Below, in pieces: positions 1 through 5,537 of a DNA stretch of 6,470 bases. The notes below the pieces were generated by a model that made no database searches, was not told where the DNA came from, and worked only from the letters and a program-made list of their open reading frames with translations. A program made the translations under genes and the position numbers. The stretch is from Deltaproteobacteria bacterium (GTDB lineage: Bacteria; SAR324; JACQKK01): assembly GCA_029858165.1 (NCBI GenBank), contig JAOUFO010000105.1, positions 1-6,470 on the forward strand, written 5' to 3'. How positions within the stretch are numbered: position 1 is the first letter of the stretch; every line of letters begins with the position of its first letter.

Positions 1-1
1 G

Positions 2-865
2 GTGGCGGGCACCATTTACCGGGAGCAAAACCTGCTGAATGTGGAGGATGCGGTGGTCCCGGTCAAAGAAATCTTCCGCCTGCAAAATGACCAGGAACTG
101 GAAGAAGCCGAAACCCTGTACCTGCGCTCAGGAGAAGACAAAGACCGGACGGCTGTGATTCTGGCCGCCACCCGGGGGGACAAACTGGGGCCTCTGACGG
201 AGGAGCTTCCCAAGGCGATGCTGAAGGTGGGCCGCCGTTCCATTCTGGAACGGGCCGTCAGCCATTTGGGGGAATACGGCATCAAAGACATCACCGCGGT
301 GGCGGGCTATAAAAAACAAAAAATCCAGGCCCCCGGGGTGAAGGTGGTGGAAAATCCGGACTGGGACAGTTCCGGTCAGATGGCCTCTCTGGCGGCGGCG
401 GAGGAATCCCTGCGGGGGGAATCCCTGGTGCTGTTTGGGGATATTCTGTTTAAAAAGTACATTTTGCAGCTGGCCCTGGCCGACCCGGCCGATTTTGTGC
501 TGGTGGTGGATACCCAGGTGGATGCGGACCGGGATTACCTTTCGGATTTCATTACGGCGGACGGGGATCCCTCCCAGGACATGTTTGACCACCCGGTGAC
601 CGCCAGGGAGATGCAGTTTGCCTCTCCCGCGGGGGATTGGTATGGAGAATGGATCGGGCTGCTGAAGCTTTCCCCCAAGGGGTCGGCCAAGGTCCGGGAA
701 TTCATCCGGGAAAACCGCCACATGCCCGAATTTTCCTCCCTGAACCTGCGGGATATGATCAACCGGTTTATCCAACAAGGGGAGACCGTCAGCGTTCAGT
801 CCATCGCGGGCCACTGGGTGGATGTGAACAACCTGGAAGACATCACCCTGGCCAACGAGTTTTAA
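2..865 (+). CDS. pepM: PEP mutase C-terminus fused to nucleotidyltransferase domain (5' partial)
   Basis: PEP mutase rearranges phosphoenolpyruvate to phosphonopyruvate, the C-P bond-forming step of nearly all phosphonate pathways. Only its tail is visible. Residues 4-41 of the readable part (IYREQN, LLNVEDAVVPVKEIFRLQ, ELEEAETLYL) match the end of mollusc-type PEP mutases as I remember it. The TIM-barrel with the catalytic EDKxxxxxS region must lie upstream, so the first readable codon (GTG) is internal Val and not a start. Residues about 49-287 form a nucleotidyltransferase domain: AVILAATRGDKLG, LPK at 69-71, FGDILF with likely metal Asp147, and HWVDVNN with a second likely Asp274. The usual GxGxR signature reads TRGDK here. 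I recall similar ILAA(S/T)RG variants in other PepM fusions, so this may be normal for the subfamily. The stop lies 5 bases before ppd, suggesting one operon. The substrate of the fused domain is unknown; a cytidylyl transfer to a phosphonate is inferred. Confidence 0.9.
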   Translation: MAGTIYREQNLLNVEDAVVPVKEIFRLQNDQELEEAETLYLRSGEDKDRTAVILAATRGDKLGPLTEELPKAMLKVGRRSILERAVSHLGEYGIKDITAVAGYKKQKIQAPGVKVVENPDWDSSGQMASLAAAEESLRGESLVLFGDILFKKYILQLALADPADFVLVVDTQVDADRDYLSDFITADGDPSQDMFDHPVTAREMQFASPAGDWYGEWIGLLKLSPKGSAKVREFIRENRHMPEFSSLNLRDMINRFIQQGETVSVQSIAGHWVDVNNLEDITLANEF

Positions 866-870
866 TCCAT

Positions 871-2079
871 ATGATTCAAGCCAGCCAGTTTCTGGAGGCC
901 TTAAAGGCCAACCGGTTCGGGTTTTATTCCGGGACCCCCTGCTCTTATCTCCAGCCGTTCATCAACGCGGTGATAGACGACCCCCAATGCCGCTACCTGG
1001 ATGCCACCAATGAGGGGGACGCGGTGGCCATGGTTTGCGGCGCCCATCTGGCCTGCGGGGGGCAGTCTGGGGGCGGGGGGCCTGTTGCGGGGCGGCGGGG
1101 ACTGGTGATGTTTCAAAACTCCGGGCTGGGCAACGCGGTCAACGCCCTGACCTCCCTGGTGTATCCCTTTCGGTTCCCGCTGCTGCTGATTGTCACCCAC
1201 CGGGGGGAGCCGGGAGGGGCGCCGGATGAGCCCCAGCACGAACAGATGGGGCGCATCACCACCCCGTTGCTGGACACCCTGGAAATTCCCTGGGAACTCT
1301 TCCCCGAAACCCCGGAGGCCATCGGCCCGGCCCTGGCCCGCGCCACGGCCCACATGGATGGCCATCAGCGGCCCTATTGTCTGGTGATGCGCTCCGGGGC
1401 GGTGGCCCCTCAAAAATTACAGGCCAAACCCTCCGGGGAGCCGATCGGAAACCGGGAATTCACATTTGCCGAAAACCTGACCCTGCCCTATGACCGCCGG
1501 GCCACCCGCACCGATGCCCTGCGGGTGGTGCTGGCCCGCCGCCAAAGCCGGGATGTGGTGATCGCCACCACCGGCAAAACCGGCCGGGAACTGTTCAGCC
1601 TGGAGGACCACCCAAGCCATTTCTATACCGTGGGGTCCATGGGCAGCGCCTCGGCCCTGGCCCTGGGGGCGGCCCTGCACCTGCCGGACCACCGGGTGGT
1701 GTGCCTGGACGGGGACGGGGCGGTGCTGATGCGCATGGGCAATCTGGTTTCGGTGGGGGAATTCTCCCCCCCCCGTTTTTTGCATATTGTGCTGGACAAT
1801 GAATCCCACGATTCCACCGGGGGGCAATCCACCCCCACCGCCGCCATCGCCCTGGGGGGGGTGGCCCGCGCCTGCGGCTATCCGGAGGTGTACTCCCTGG
1901 ACAAACTGGAGGACCTGGACGCCCTGCTGGCCCGCACCCCCCGGATGCGGGGGCCGGTGTTTGTCCATTTTCGCATCAAACTGGGATCCCCGGAAACCCT
2001 GGGCCGACCCACCATCAAGCCCCCCCAGGTCAAAGAACGGCTGATGACCTTTATCCGGCAAAACGGCCATGGAGGATAA
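871..2079 (+). CDS. ppd: phosphonopyruvate decarboxylase, ThDP-dependent
   Basis: This 402-residue enzyme decarboxylates phosphonopyruvate to phosphonoacetaldehyde, making the unfavourable PEP mutase step irreversible. The N-terminal ThDP pyrimidine domain shows FGFYSGTPCSYL (17-27), NEGDAVA with the expected activating Glu48, and FQNSGLGNAVNALTSL (81-96). The C-terminal ThDP diphosphate domain shows the GDG-to-N motif: GDG at 281-283, then VLDNESHDSTGGQ with Asn310. The ATG at 871 is chosen because homology begins there (MIQASQFLEAL); an open frame continues upstream to 637 but only overlaps pepM. There is no clear Shine-Dalgarno sequence before it, so coupling to the pepM stop 5 bases upstream is likely. 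Residues about 62-74 (GGQSGGGGPVAGR) look like a glycine-rich insertion of roughly 8-10 residues compared with the usual short loop, and the DNA there is a G-quadruplex motif. A C9 run (1766-1774) and a G8 run (1854-1861) lie in the coding sequence. The family is clear; sulfopyruvate decarboxylase is the main alternative and is disfavoured by the neighbours. Confidence 0.95.
   Translation: MIQASQFLEALKANRFGFYSGTPCSYLQPFINAVIDDPQCRYLDATNEGDAVAMVCGAHLACGGQSGGGGPVAGRRGLVMFQNSGLGNAVNALTSLVYPFRFPLLLIVTHRGEPGGAPDEPQHEQMGRITTPLLDTLEIPWELFPETPEAIGPALARATAHMDGHQRPYCLVMRSGAVAPQKLQAKPSGEPIGNREFTFAENLTLPYDRRATRTDALRVVLARRQSRDVVIATTGKTGRELFSLEDHPSHFYTVGSMGSASALALGAALHLPDHRVVCLDGDGAVLMRMGNLVSVGEFSPPRFLHIVLDNESHDSTGGQSTPTAAIALGGVARACGYPEVYSLDKLEDLDALLARTPRMRGPVFVHFRIKLGSPETLGRPTIKPPQVKERLMTFIRQNGHGG
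1057..1100 (+). other. G-quadruplex motif inside ppd
   Basis: Five G-runs follow each other on the coding strand: G6 (1057-1062), G5 (1069-1073), G6 (1075-1080), G4 (1089-1092) and G4 (1097-1100), with spacers of 6, 1, 8 and 4 bases. This exceeds the usual four runs of three or more G with 1-7 base loops, except that one spacer is 8. Both the non-template DNA and the mRNA could fold. It encodes the glycine-rich stretch at residues 63-77. Folding in the cell is inference. Confidence 0.6.
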
Positions 2080-2872
2080 CCCCCCAATAGCCCGCACGGC
2101 GGTGATTCTGGCCGCCGGGATGGGCACCCGGCTGCGCTCCATTGCCGGGGAAACCCCCAAAGGGTGTCTGGTTTTTCAGGGCCAGCCCCTGATTGAGCGC
2201 TCCCTGGAGGCCTTGGCCCGCTGGGGGGTGGACCGGGTGGTGGTGGTGCGGGGGTGGCAGCCCCAGGCGTTTGCCGATTTGCTGGAGGGCCGGTTTCAGG
2301 TGGAATACGCCGAAAACCCGGATTACGCCGTCACCGGCTCCATGCATTCCCTGTTTGTGGCCGGGGAACTGCTGAAAGAGGATTTTCTGTTGCTGGAATC
2401 GGACCTGCTGTATGAGGACCGGGCCTTGGAGCGGTTGCAGCATTCCCCCCAAAGGGATTCCATTTTGATTTCCGGCCCCACCGGGGCGGGGGATGAGGTG
2501 TATGTATACGGCAGCGGGGAAAGAATTCAACGCATATCCAAAGAGATTCTGGATGGCCCCCCCCTGTTGGGAGAACTGGTGGGCATCAGCCGCATATCCA
2601 TCCCGTTGTACCGGGATATGTGTACCCATTACCAAGTGAATGTGCCCTTTCCCTCCAATTACCATTATGAGGATTGCCTTTCAGACCTTTCCGGGGGGAT
2701 GGCCATCGGGTTTGAAAAAGTGGAGGACCTGGCCTGGACCGAAATAGACGATCCGGGCCATTACCGCCATGCCCTGGAAAACGTCTATCCCCGCCTTTTG
2801 GAAAAAAACGCCCGCCACCGGCCCCAAAAAGAAAGGCGCCAAAAAGGAAGGCACCAAAAAGAAAGGCGGTGA
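2069..2872 (+). CDS. pntC: PntC-like phosphonate cytidylyltransferase
   Basis: Predicted to transfer CMP from CTP to AEP, giving CMP-AEP, the activated form used to decorate lipids or glycans. Seen in the 267-residue product: nucleotide-binding LAAGMGTRLR (14-23) with PK at 30-31, VTGSMHSLFVA (88-98), ESDLLYE (110-116) with probable metal Asp112, EDCLSDL (201-207), and WTEIDDPGHYRHA (223-235), typical of PntC/LicC-type transferases. LicC-like choline-phosphate transferase is the alternative; phosphonate neighbours favour AEP. ATG 2069 overlaps the ppd end by 11 bases, implying coupling. No Shine-Dalgarno precedes it; a GGAGG lies just inside (2071-2075), but later in-frame starts would cut the conserved strand. 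A C8 run sits at 2557-2564. The fold should end near residue 245; after it comes a basic tail (RPQKERRQKGRHQKERR) encoded by a 15-base tandem repeat and probably lying outside the catalytic domain. Confidence 0.85.
   Translation: MEDNPPIARTAVILAAGMGTRLRSIAGETPKGCLVFQGQPLIERSLEALARWGVDRVVVVRGWQPQAFADLLEGRFQVEYAENPDYAVTGSMHSLFVAGELLKEDFLLLESDLLYEDRALERLQHSPQRDSILISGPTGAGDEVYVYGSGERIQRISKEILDGPPLLGELVGISRISIPLYRDMCTHYQVNVPFPSNYHYEDCLSDLSGGMAIGFEKVEDLAWTEIDDPGHYRHALENVYPRLLEKNARHRPQKERRQKGRHQKERR
2803..2809 (+). other. A_AAA_AAC -1 slippery heptamer near the end of pntC
   Basis: The pntC frame reads GAA AAA AAC at 2801-2809, so the heptamer A AAA AAC is in the register required for -1 slippage. 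Slippage would replace the last 18 pntC residues with 56 others, starting RPPPAPKRKAPKRKAPKRKA and ending at TAA 2977-2979. No stimulatory hairpin lies at the normal 5-9 base distance; the nearest strong one starts at 2890. I also see no upstream Shine-Dalgarno-like stimulator. Use as a programmed site is speculative. Confidence 0.3.
2824..2868 (+). repeat. three tandem 15-base repeats at the 3' end of pntC
   Basis: Units lie at 2824-2838, 2839-2853 and 2854-2868. Units 1 and 3 are identical (CCAAAAAGAAAGGCG); unit 2 differs at two bases. In the pntC frame the units encode QKERR, QKGRH and QKERR. In the -1 frame all three encode PKRKA because both differences are synonymous third positions (AGA/AGG, GCG/GCA). 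A fourth identical unit stands alone at 3107-3121. Confidence 0.9.
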
Positions 2873-2882
2873 ACCCCGCCCC
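2852..2882 (+). repeat. 31-base direct repeat, copy A (spans the pntC stop)
   Basis: This 31-base stretch is identical to 3105-3135. It begins CACCAAAAAGAAAGG and ends AACCCCGCCCC. It contains the third tandem unit, the pntC stop codon TGA (2870-2872) and the first bases of the spacer. Confidence 0.9.
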
Positions 2883-2931
2883 TCTCCCCGGTCGCATTCT
2901 GCGACCTGCCCCTCCCCAAACAGGGAGGGGC
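2878..2931 (+). repeat. REP-like two-hairpin element, copy 1
   Basis: The element begins GCCCCTCTCCCC (2878-2889). Hairpin one is a perfect 7-bp stem, GGTCGCA (2890-2896) and TGCGACC (2900-2906), with loop TTC. Hairpin two is a perfect 9-bp stem, GCCCCTCCC (2908-2916) and GGGAGGGGC (2923-2931), with a 6-base loop. CATTC (2895-2899) can instead pair with GAATG (2933-2937), so hairpin one has a competing fold. No T-run follows, so it is not a classical intrinsic terminator, though it could protect the 3' end of pntC mRNA. A diverged inverted copy lies at 3025-3076. Confidence 0.75.
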
Positions 2932-2973
2932 GGAATGTGCCTGTTTGATAGGATGGAGGCAATCCGGCCTGCC

Positions 2974-3022
2974 GTTTAAAGGCTGTTTAATTTGTTGATT
3001 CAATTGAAATTGTAGAGACTTA
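2974..3022 (+). other. AT-rich core between the two REP-like copies
   Basis: This 49-base stretch is far richer in A and T than its surroundings. It contains the perfect palindrome TCAATTGA (3000-3007). Loose promoter-like hexamers TTGTTG (2992-2997) and TAGAGA (3013-3018) have a 15-base spacing, which is poor. It could hold a promoter for the antiporter or be the inner part of a small mobile repeat; neither is established. Confidence 0.3.
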
Positions 3023-3024
3023 CT

Positions 3025-3076
3025 GCCCCCATCCCTGGTTGGGGAGGGGGGCGCCCGAAGGGCGGGGGGAGAGGGC
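3025..3076 (-). repeat. REP-like two-hairpin element, copy 2 (inverted)
   Basis: Read on the minus strand this repeats copy 1: GCCCTCTCCCC, then a hairpin with loop TTC, then CCCCTCCCCAA, a short loop and AGGGATGGGG. The first stem has changed on both sides: CGCCC/GGGCG (+ strand 3052-3056 and 3060-3064) instead of GGTCGCA/TGCGACC, with the TTC loop kept. The second stem pairs 3026-3030 with 3046-3050 and 3032-3035 with 3042-3045, with a bulged A at 3031. Changed stems with kept pairing suggest the structure matters. Confidence 0.7.
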
Positions 3077-3104
3077 TGTTTTGCGGTGCTGGTGCTGGAC
3101 AGGA

Positions 3105-3135
3105 CACCAAAAAGAAAGGCGGTGAACCCCGCCCC
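3105..3135 (+). repeat. 31-base direct repeat, copy B
   Basis: Identical to 2852-2882, 253 bases further on in the same orientation. It lies outside any gene I can support. The offset is not a multiple of three. Confidence 0.9.
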
Positions 3136-3138
3136 AAG

Positions 3139-3152
3139 CCGCCGCAAGGCGG
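3139..3152 (+). other. small GC hairpin with GCAA tetraloop
   Basis: CCGCC (3139-3143) pairs with GGCGG (3148-3152) around the stable GCAA loop. It directly follows repeat copy B, as hairpin one of the REP-like element follows copy A. No T-run follows. It may be a structural part of the repeat cassette. Confidence 0.4.
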
Positions 3153-3249
3153 ATGGCGGTGGTGAACCGCTGGACAAAACGGGACTTTTCGGCAGTTGGG
3201 CAAAGTCTTGGGCGCTATTGGAAGTTTCCTTCTGTTGAAACGGTGATGG
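3153..3249 (+). other. antiporter 5' leader, no gene seen
   Basis: This is the last part of the 377-base gap between pntC and the antiporter gene. Open frames cross it in two registers but none has a recognisable product. No convincing promoter or strong Shine-Dalgarno sequence is visible before ATG 3250. Confidence 0.5.
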
Positions 3250-5370
3250 ATGGCCTTGGAACTTCACAATCCGGTGTTGATATTTACCCTTCAGGTGTTG
3301 CTGATCATGGGGGTTTCCCGTGGAATCGGGCTGCTGTTGCGGGGAATCGGCCAACCCATGGTGGTGGCGGAGGTGGTGGCGGGCATCCTGTTGGGGCCGT
3401 CCCTGTTCGGCTGGATGGCCCCAGGAGCCTTTGGAGTGGTGTTCAACGAGCAATCCCTGCCGGTGTTGAACACAGTCAGCCAGTTCGGCCTTATTTTGTT
3501 TATGTTCCTGGTGGGGTTGGAAATGGATTTTTCTCTGCTGAAAGGGCGGGGCCGGTCCACCCTGCTGATCAGCACCGCCAGCATCACGGTTCCGTTCATT
3601 TTGGGGGCGGGGGTGGCCTGGAGACTGTATGGGGATTGGGCCGCCCCCGGGGTGGCTTTGGTCCCCTTTATCCTGTTTCTGGGGACCGGCATGAGTGTGA
3701 CGGCATTCCCGGTGCTGGCCCGCATTCTGGCCGAACAGCGTCTGCTGCACACGCCGGTGGGGGGGACAGCCATCGCCGTGGCCGCTCTGAACGACATCAC
3801 CGCCTGGTGTGTGCTGGCGTTTGTGGTGGCCATCACCAAGGCCCAATCCCTGGGAACTTCCGCCGCAACCCTGGGGTTGGCGGCGGCCTACACCGGAATC
3901 ATGTGGTGGGGGGTACGCCCCTTTTTGGCACGGCTGTCGGCCCTGTCCCAAACCCGGGAGGGGGTGACCCAGGGCAAGGTGGCTTTGGTGGTGGGCATGG
4001 TGCTGCTTTCGGCCATGGCCACCGAGTTGATCGGCATTCACGCCCTGTTCGGGGCCTTTCTGTTCGGGGCTCTTTGGCCCAAAACCGAAGGGTTTGTTCA
4101 ACAGTTTGCCCACAAAATGGAAGACCTGGTGTTGGTGGTGCTGTTGCCTTTGTTTTTTGCCTACAGCGGATTGCGCACCCAGATCAACTTGTTGGACAAT
4201 CCTGAATCCTGGGGGGTGGGCGGGTTGCTGATTGCGGTGGCTTTTGCCGGAAAATTCATCGGCGGCGCTCTGCCAGCCCGGTTTGTTGGGATTGGCTGGC
4301 GGGATTCCGCCGCATTGGGAGTGTTGGTCAACACCCGGGGGCTGATGGAACTGGTGGTGCTGAACATCGGGCTGGAATTGGGAGTGATCACCCCGGTGTT
4401 GTTTACCATGATGGTGCTGATGGCGCTGGTTTCCACCTTCATGACCAGCCCCCTGTTGCGCTGGCTGTACCCCAGGGGTTCCATGGTCCGGAAGCAGCTT
4501 GATGATTCCGGCGAAACCGATGGCCCGGCCAAGGGCCGTTACACGGTGATGATGTGTGTATCCTATGCCGCGAGCGGGCCGGGTCTGCTACGCATGTCCT
4601 CTGCCTTGGCCGGAGAGGAACCGGGGGGTCGGCTGGTTGGTTTGTCTCTCACCCCCCCGCCGGTCCGGGAATCGGATTTTATGAGGCCCGGAGAAACCTC
4701 CGGTTTTCCCTCTGACGGTGCCTTGGGGGGGGTTATGGAACTGGCCGCCCGGGAGGGGATTGCGGTGCGGCCGTTTTCCATGGTGTCTTCCAATCCTTCC
4801 CAGGATATCGGTGATATCGCGGCCATGAAATCGGCGGACCTGATTGTGCTGGGGTGGCACAAACCGTTGGTGGGCCAGGCCCTGTTGGGAGGGGTGGTGT
4901 TTGAGGTAATGCAGCGGGCACCGGTGGATGTGGCGGTGTTTTTTGACCGGGGATTGGGGGATGTTCGCCGGGTGCTGGTGCCCTTTCAGGGGTCCCCTCA
5001 TGACAGGGCGGCTTTGACCCTGGCCCGGCGGCTGGTTCAGGGGGGTGGGGCGCGGGCCACCATTCTCCATATCGTGGCCCCCGGAGAGGAATCCCCCCGC
5101 AAACGGCAGGTCAGCCAAAATATGCGGGAGGTGTTCAACACCCCCGGAGAACCGGTGGAATTAAAAGTGATCCCCCATGGGGACCCGGTGGAGGCGGTGC
5201 TGACTGAAATCAACGAGGGGTATGATCTGGTGGTGGTGGGCATCGGAAAAAAATGGGGGCTGCACCAGCGGCCTGTGGGGTTTCAACCGGATCGGTTGAT
5301 TTCGGGAAGCCCAGTCTCCCTGCTGGTGGTGCGTCAATCGGGTCAACCCATCGGTGAGCCGGAGGTTTGA
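3250..5370 (+). CDS. CPA2-type cation:proton antiporter with two USP-like domains
   Basis: A 706-residue inner-membrane monovalent cation (K+ or Na+)/H+ exchanger of the KefB/CHX-like class. Residues 1-410 are hydrophobic with about 12-13 likely membrane spans. Family marks include QPMVVAEVVAGILLGPSLFG (35-54), FLVGLEMD (86-93), the ion-binding pair Asn181-Asp182 in LNDITAW, FAGKFIGG (332-339) and VNTRGLMELVVLNIG (360-374). The cytoplasmic tail has two universal-stress-protein-like domains: about 430-566 with ADLIVLGWHKPL, resembling plant CHX tails, and about 572-696 with RRVLVPF, ILHIVA, YDLVVVGIG and SPVSLLVVR. The second lacks a clean G-2x-G-9x-G(S/T) ATP motif, so it may sense rather than bind ATP. 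An in-frame TGA at 3244-3246 makes ATG 3250 the earliest start, and the first span begins soon after. TTG leucine codons look much commoner than in ppd, hinting at a different history. No gene-specific role in phosphonate synthesis is evident; pH or ion homeostasis is the family role. Confidence 0.9.
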   Translation: MALELHNPVLIFTLQVLLIMGVSRGIGLLLRGIGQPMVVAEVVAGILLGPSLFGWMAPGAFGVVFNEQSLPVLNTVSQFGLILFMFLVGLEMDFSLLKGRGRSTLLISTASITVPFILGAGVAWRLYGDWAAPGVALVPFILFLGTGMSVTAFPVLARILAEQRLLHTPVGGTAIAVAALNDITAWCVLAFVVAITKAQSLGTSAATLGLAAAYTGIMWWGVRPFLARLSALSQTREGVTQGKVALVVGMVLLSAMATELIGIHALFGAFLFGALWPKTEGFVQQFAHKMEDLVLVVLLPLFFAYSGLRTQINLLDNPESWGVGGLLIAVAFAGKFIGGALPARFVGIGWRDSAALGVLVNTRGLMELVVLNIGLELGVITPVLFTMMVLMALVSTFMTSPLLRWLYPRGSMVRKQLDDSGETDGPAKGRYTVMMCVSYAASGPGLLRMSSALAGEEPGGRLVGLSLTPPPVRESDFMRPGETSGFPSDGALGGVMELAAREGIAVRPFSMVSSNPSQDIGDIAAMKSADLIVLGWHKPLVGQALLGGVVFEVMQRAPVDVAVFFDRGLGDVRRVLVPFQGSPHDRAALTLARRLVQGGGARATILHIVAPGEESPRKRQVSQNMREVFNTPGEPVELKVIPHGDPVEAVLTEINEGYDLVVVGIGKKWGLHQRPVGFQPDRLISGSPVSLLVVRQSGQPIGEPEV

Positions 5371-5537
5371 GGCTTCCCAGAAGGTTGCCCCCAATATCCT
5401 GTCTGGCCCCCCTCCGGGAGGATGTGGTAGGGTGGGACTTCCCGGCCCAATGATTTCAAATGACCGGCTTCCCATCCGCCGGACTCCCCATCACGCAGAT
5501 TCAACCCTAACCCTTTTTTCTTACCATCCAGCCCTTT
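5371..5537 (+). other. spacer between antiporter and phnW
   Basis: I see no gene here. A weak hairpin CCGGC (5464-5468)/GCCGG (5478-5482) and a T6 run (5514-5519) are too far apart to form an intrinsic terminator. The last 30 bases before phnW are strongly pyrimidine-rich (CCCTTTTTTCTTACC and on). No promoter hexamers convince me. Confidence 0.5.

Noticed and set aside
2..865. GTG at position 2 as a true start
   Set aside because: The sequence begins in the middle of the conserved PEP mutase C-terminus, so the gene is cut by the window edge.
637..870. Upstream extension of ppd
   Set aside because: The frame is open, but the extra 78 residues lie over the conserved end of the PepM fusion and have no decarboxylase similarity. 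ATG 871 fits the family.
2908..2931. Intrinsic terminator after pntC
   Set aside because: The hairpin is strong, but the bases that follow (CGGAATGTGCC) contain no T-run.
2824..3135. CRISPR-like array
   Set aside because: The repeats are 15-base tandem units without spacers plus one 31-base pair. There are no regular spacers.
2785..4113. Minus-strand open frame of 442 codons
   Set aside because: It runs antisense through pntC, the repeats and the antiporter with Gln/His/Pro/Gly-rich low-complexity content, and no domain is recognisable.
3153..4205. Open frame of 350 codons overlapping the antiporter start
   Set aside because: It is rich in Gly, Arg, His and Pro, resembles no family I know and lies over a clearly conserved antiporter frame, so it is a shadow of GC-rich coding DNA.
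5464..5519. Intrinsic terminator after the antiporter
   Set aside because: The 5-bp stem is weak with a 9-base loop, and the T6 run is about 30 bases away.
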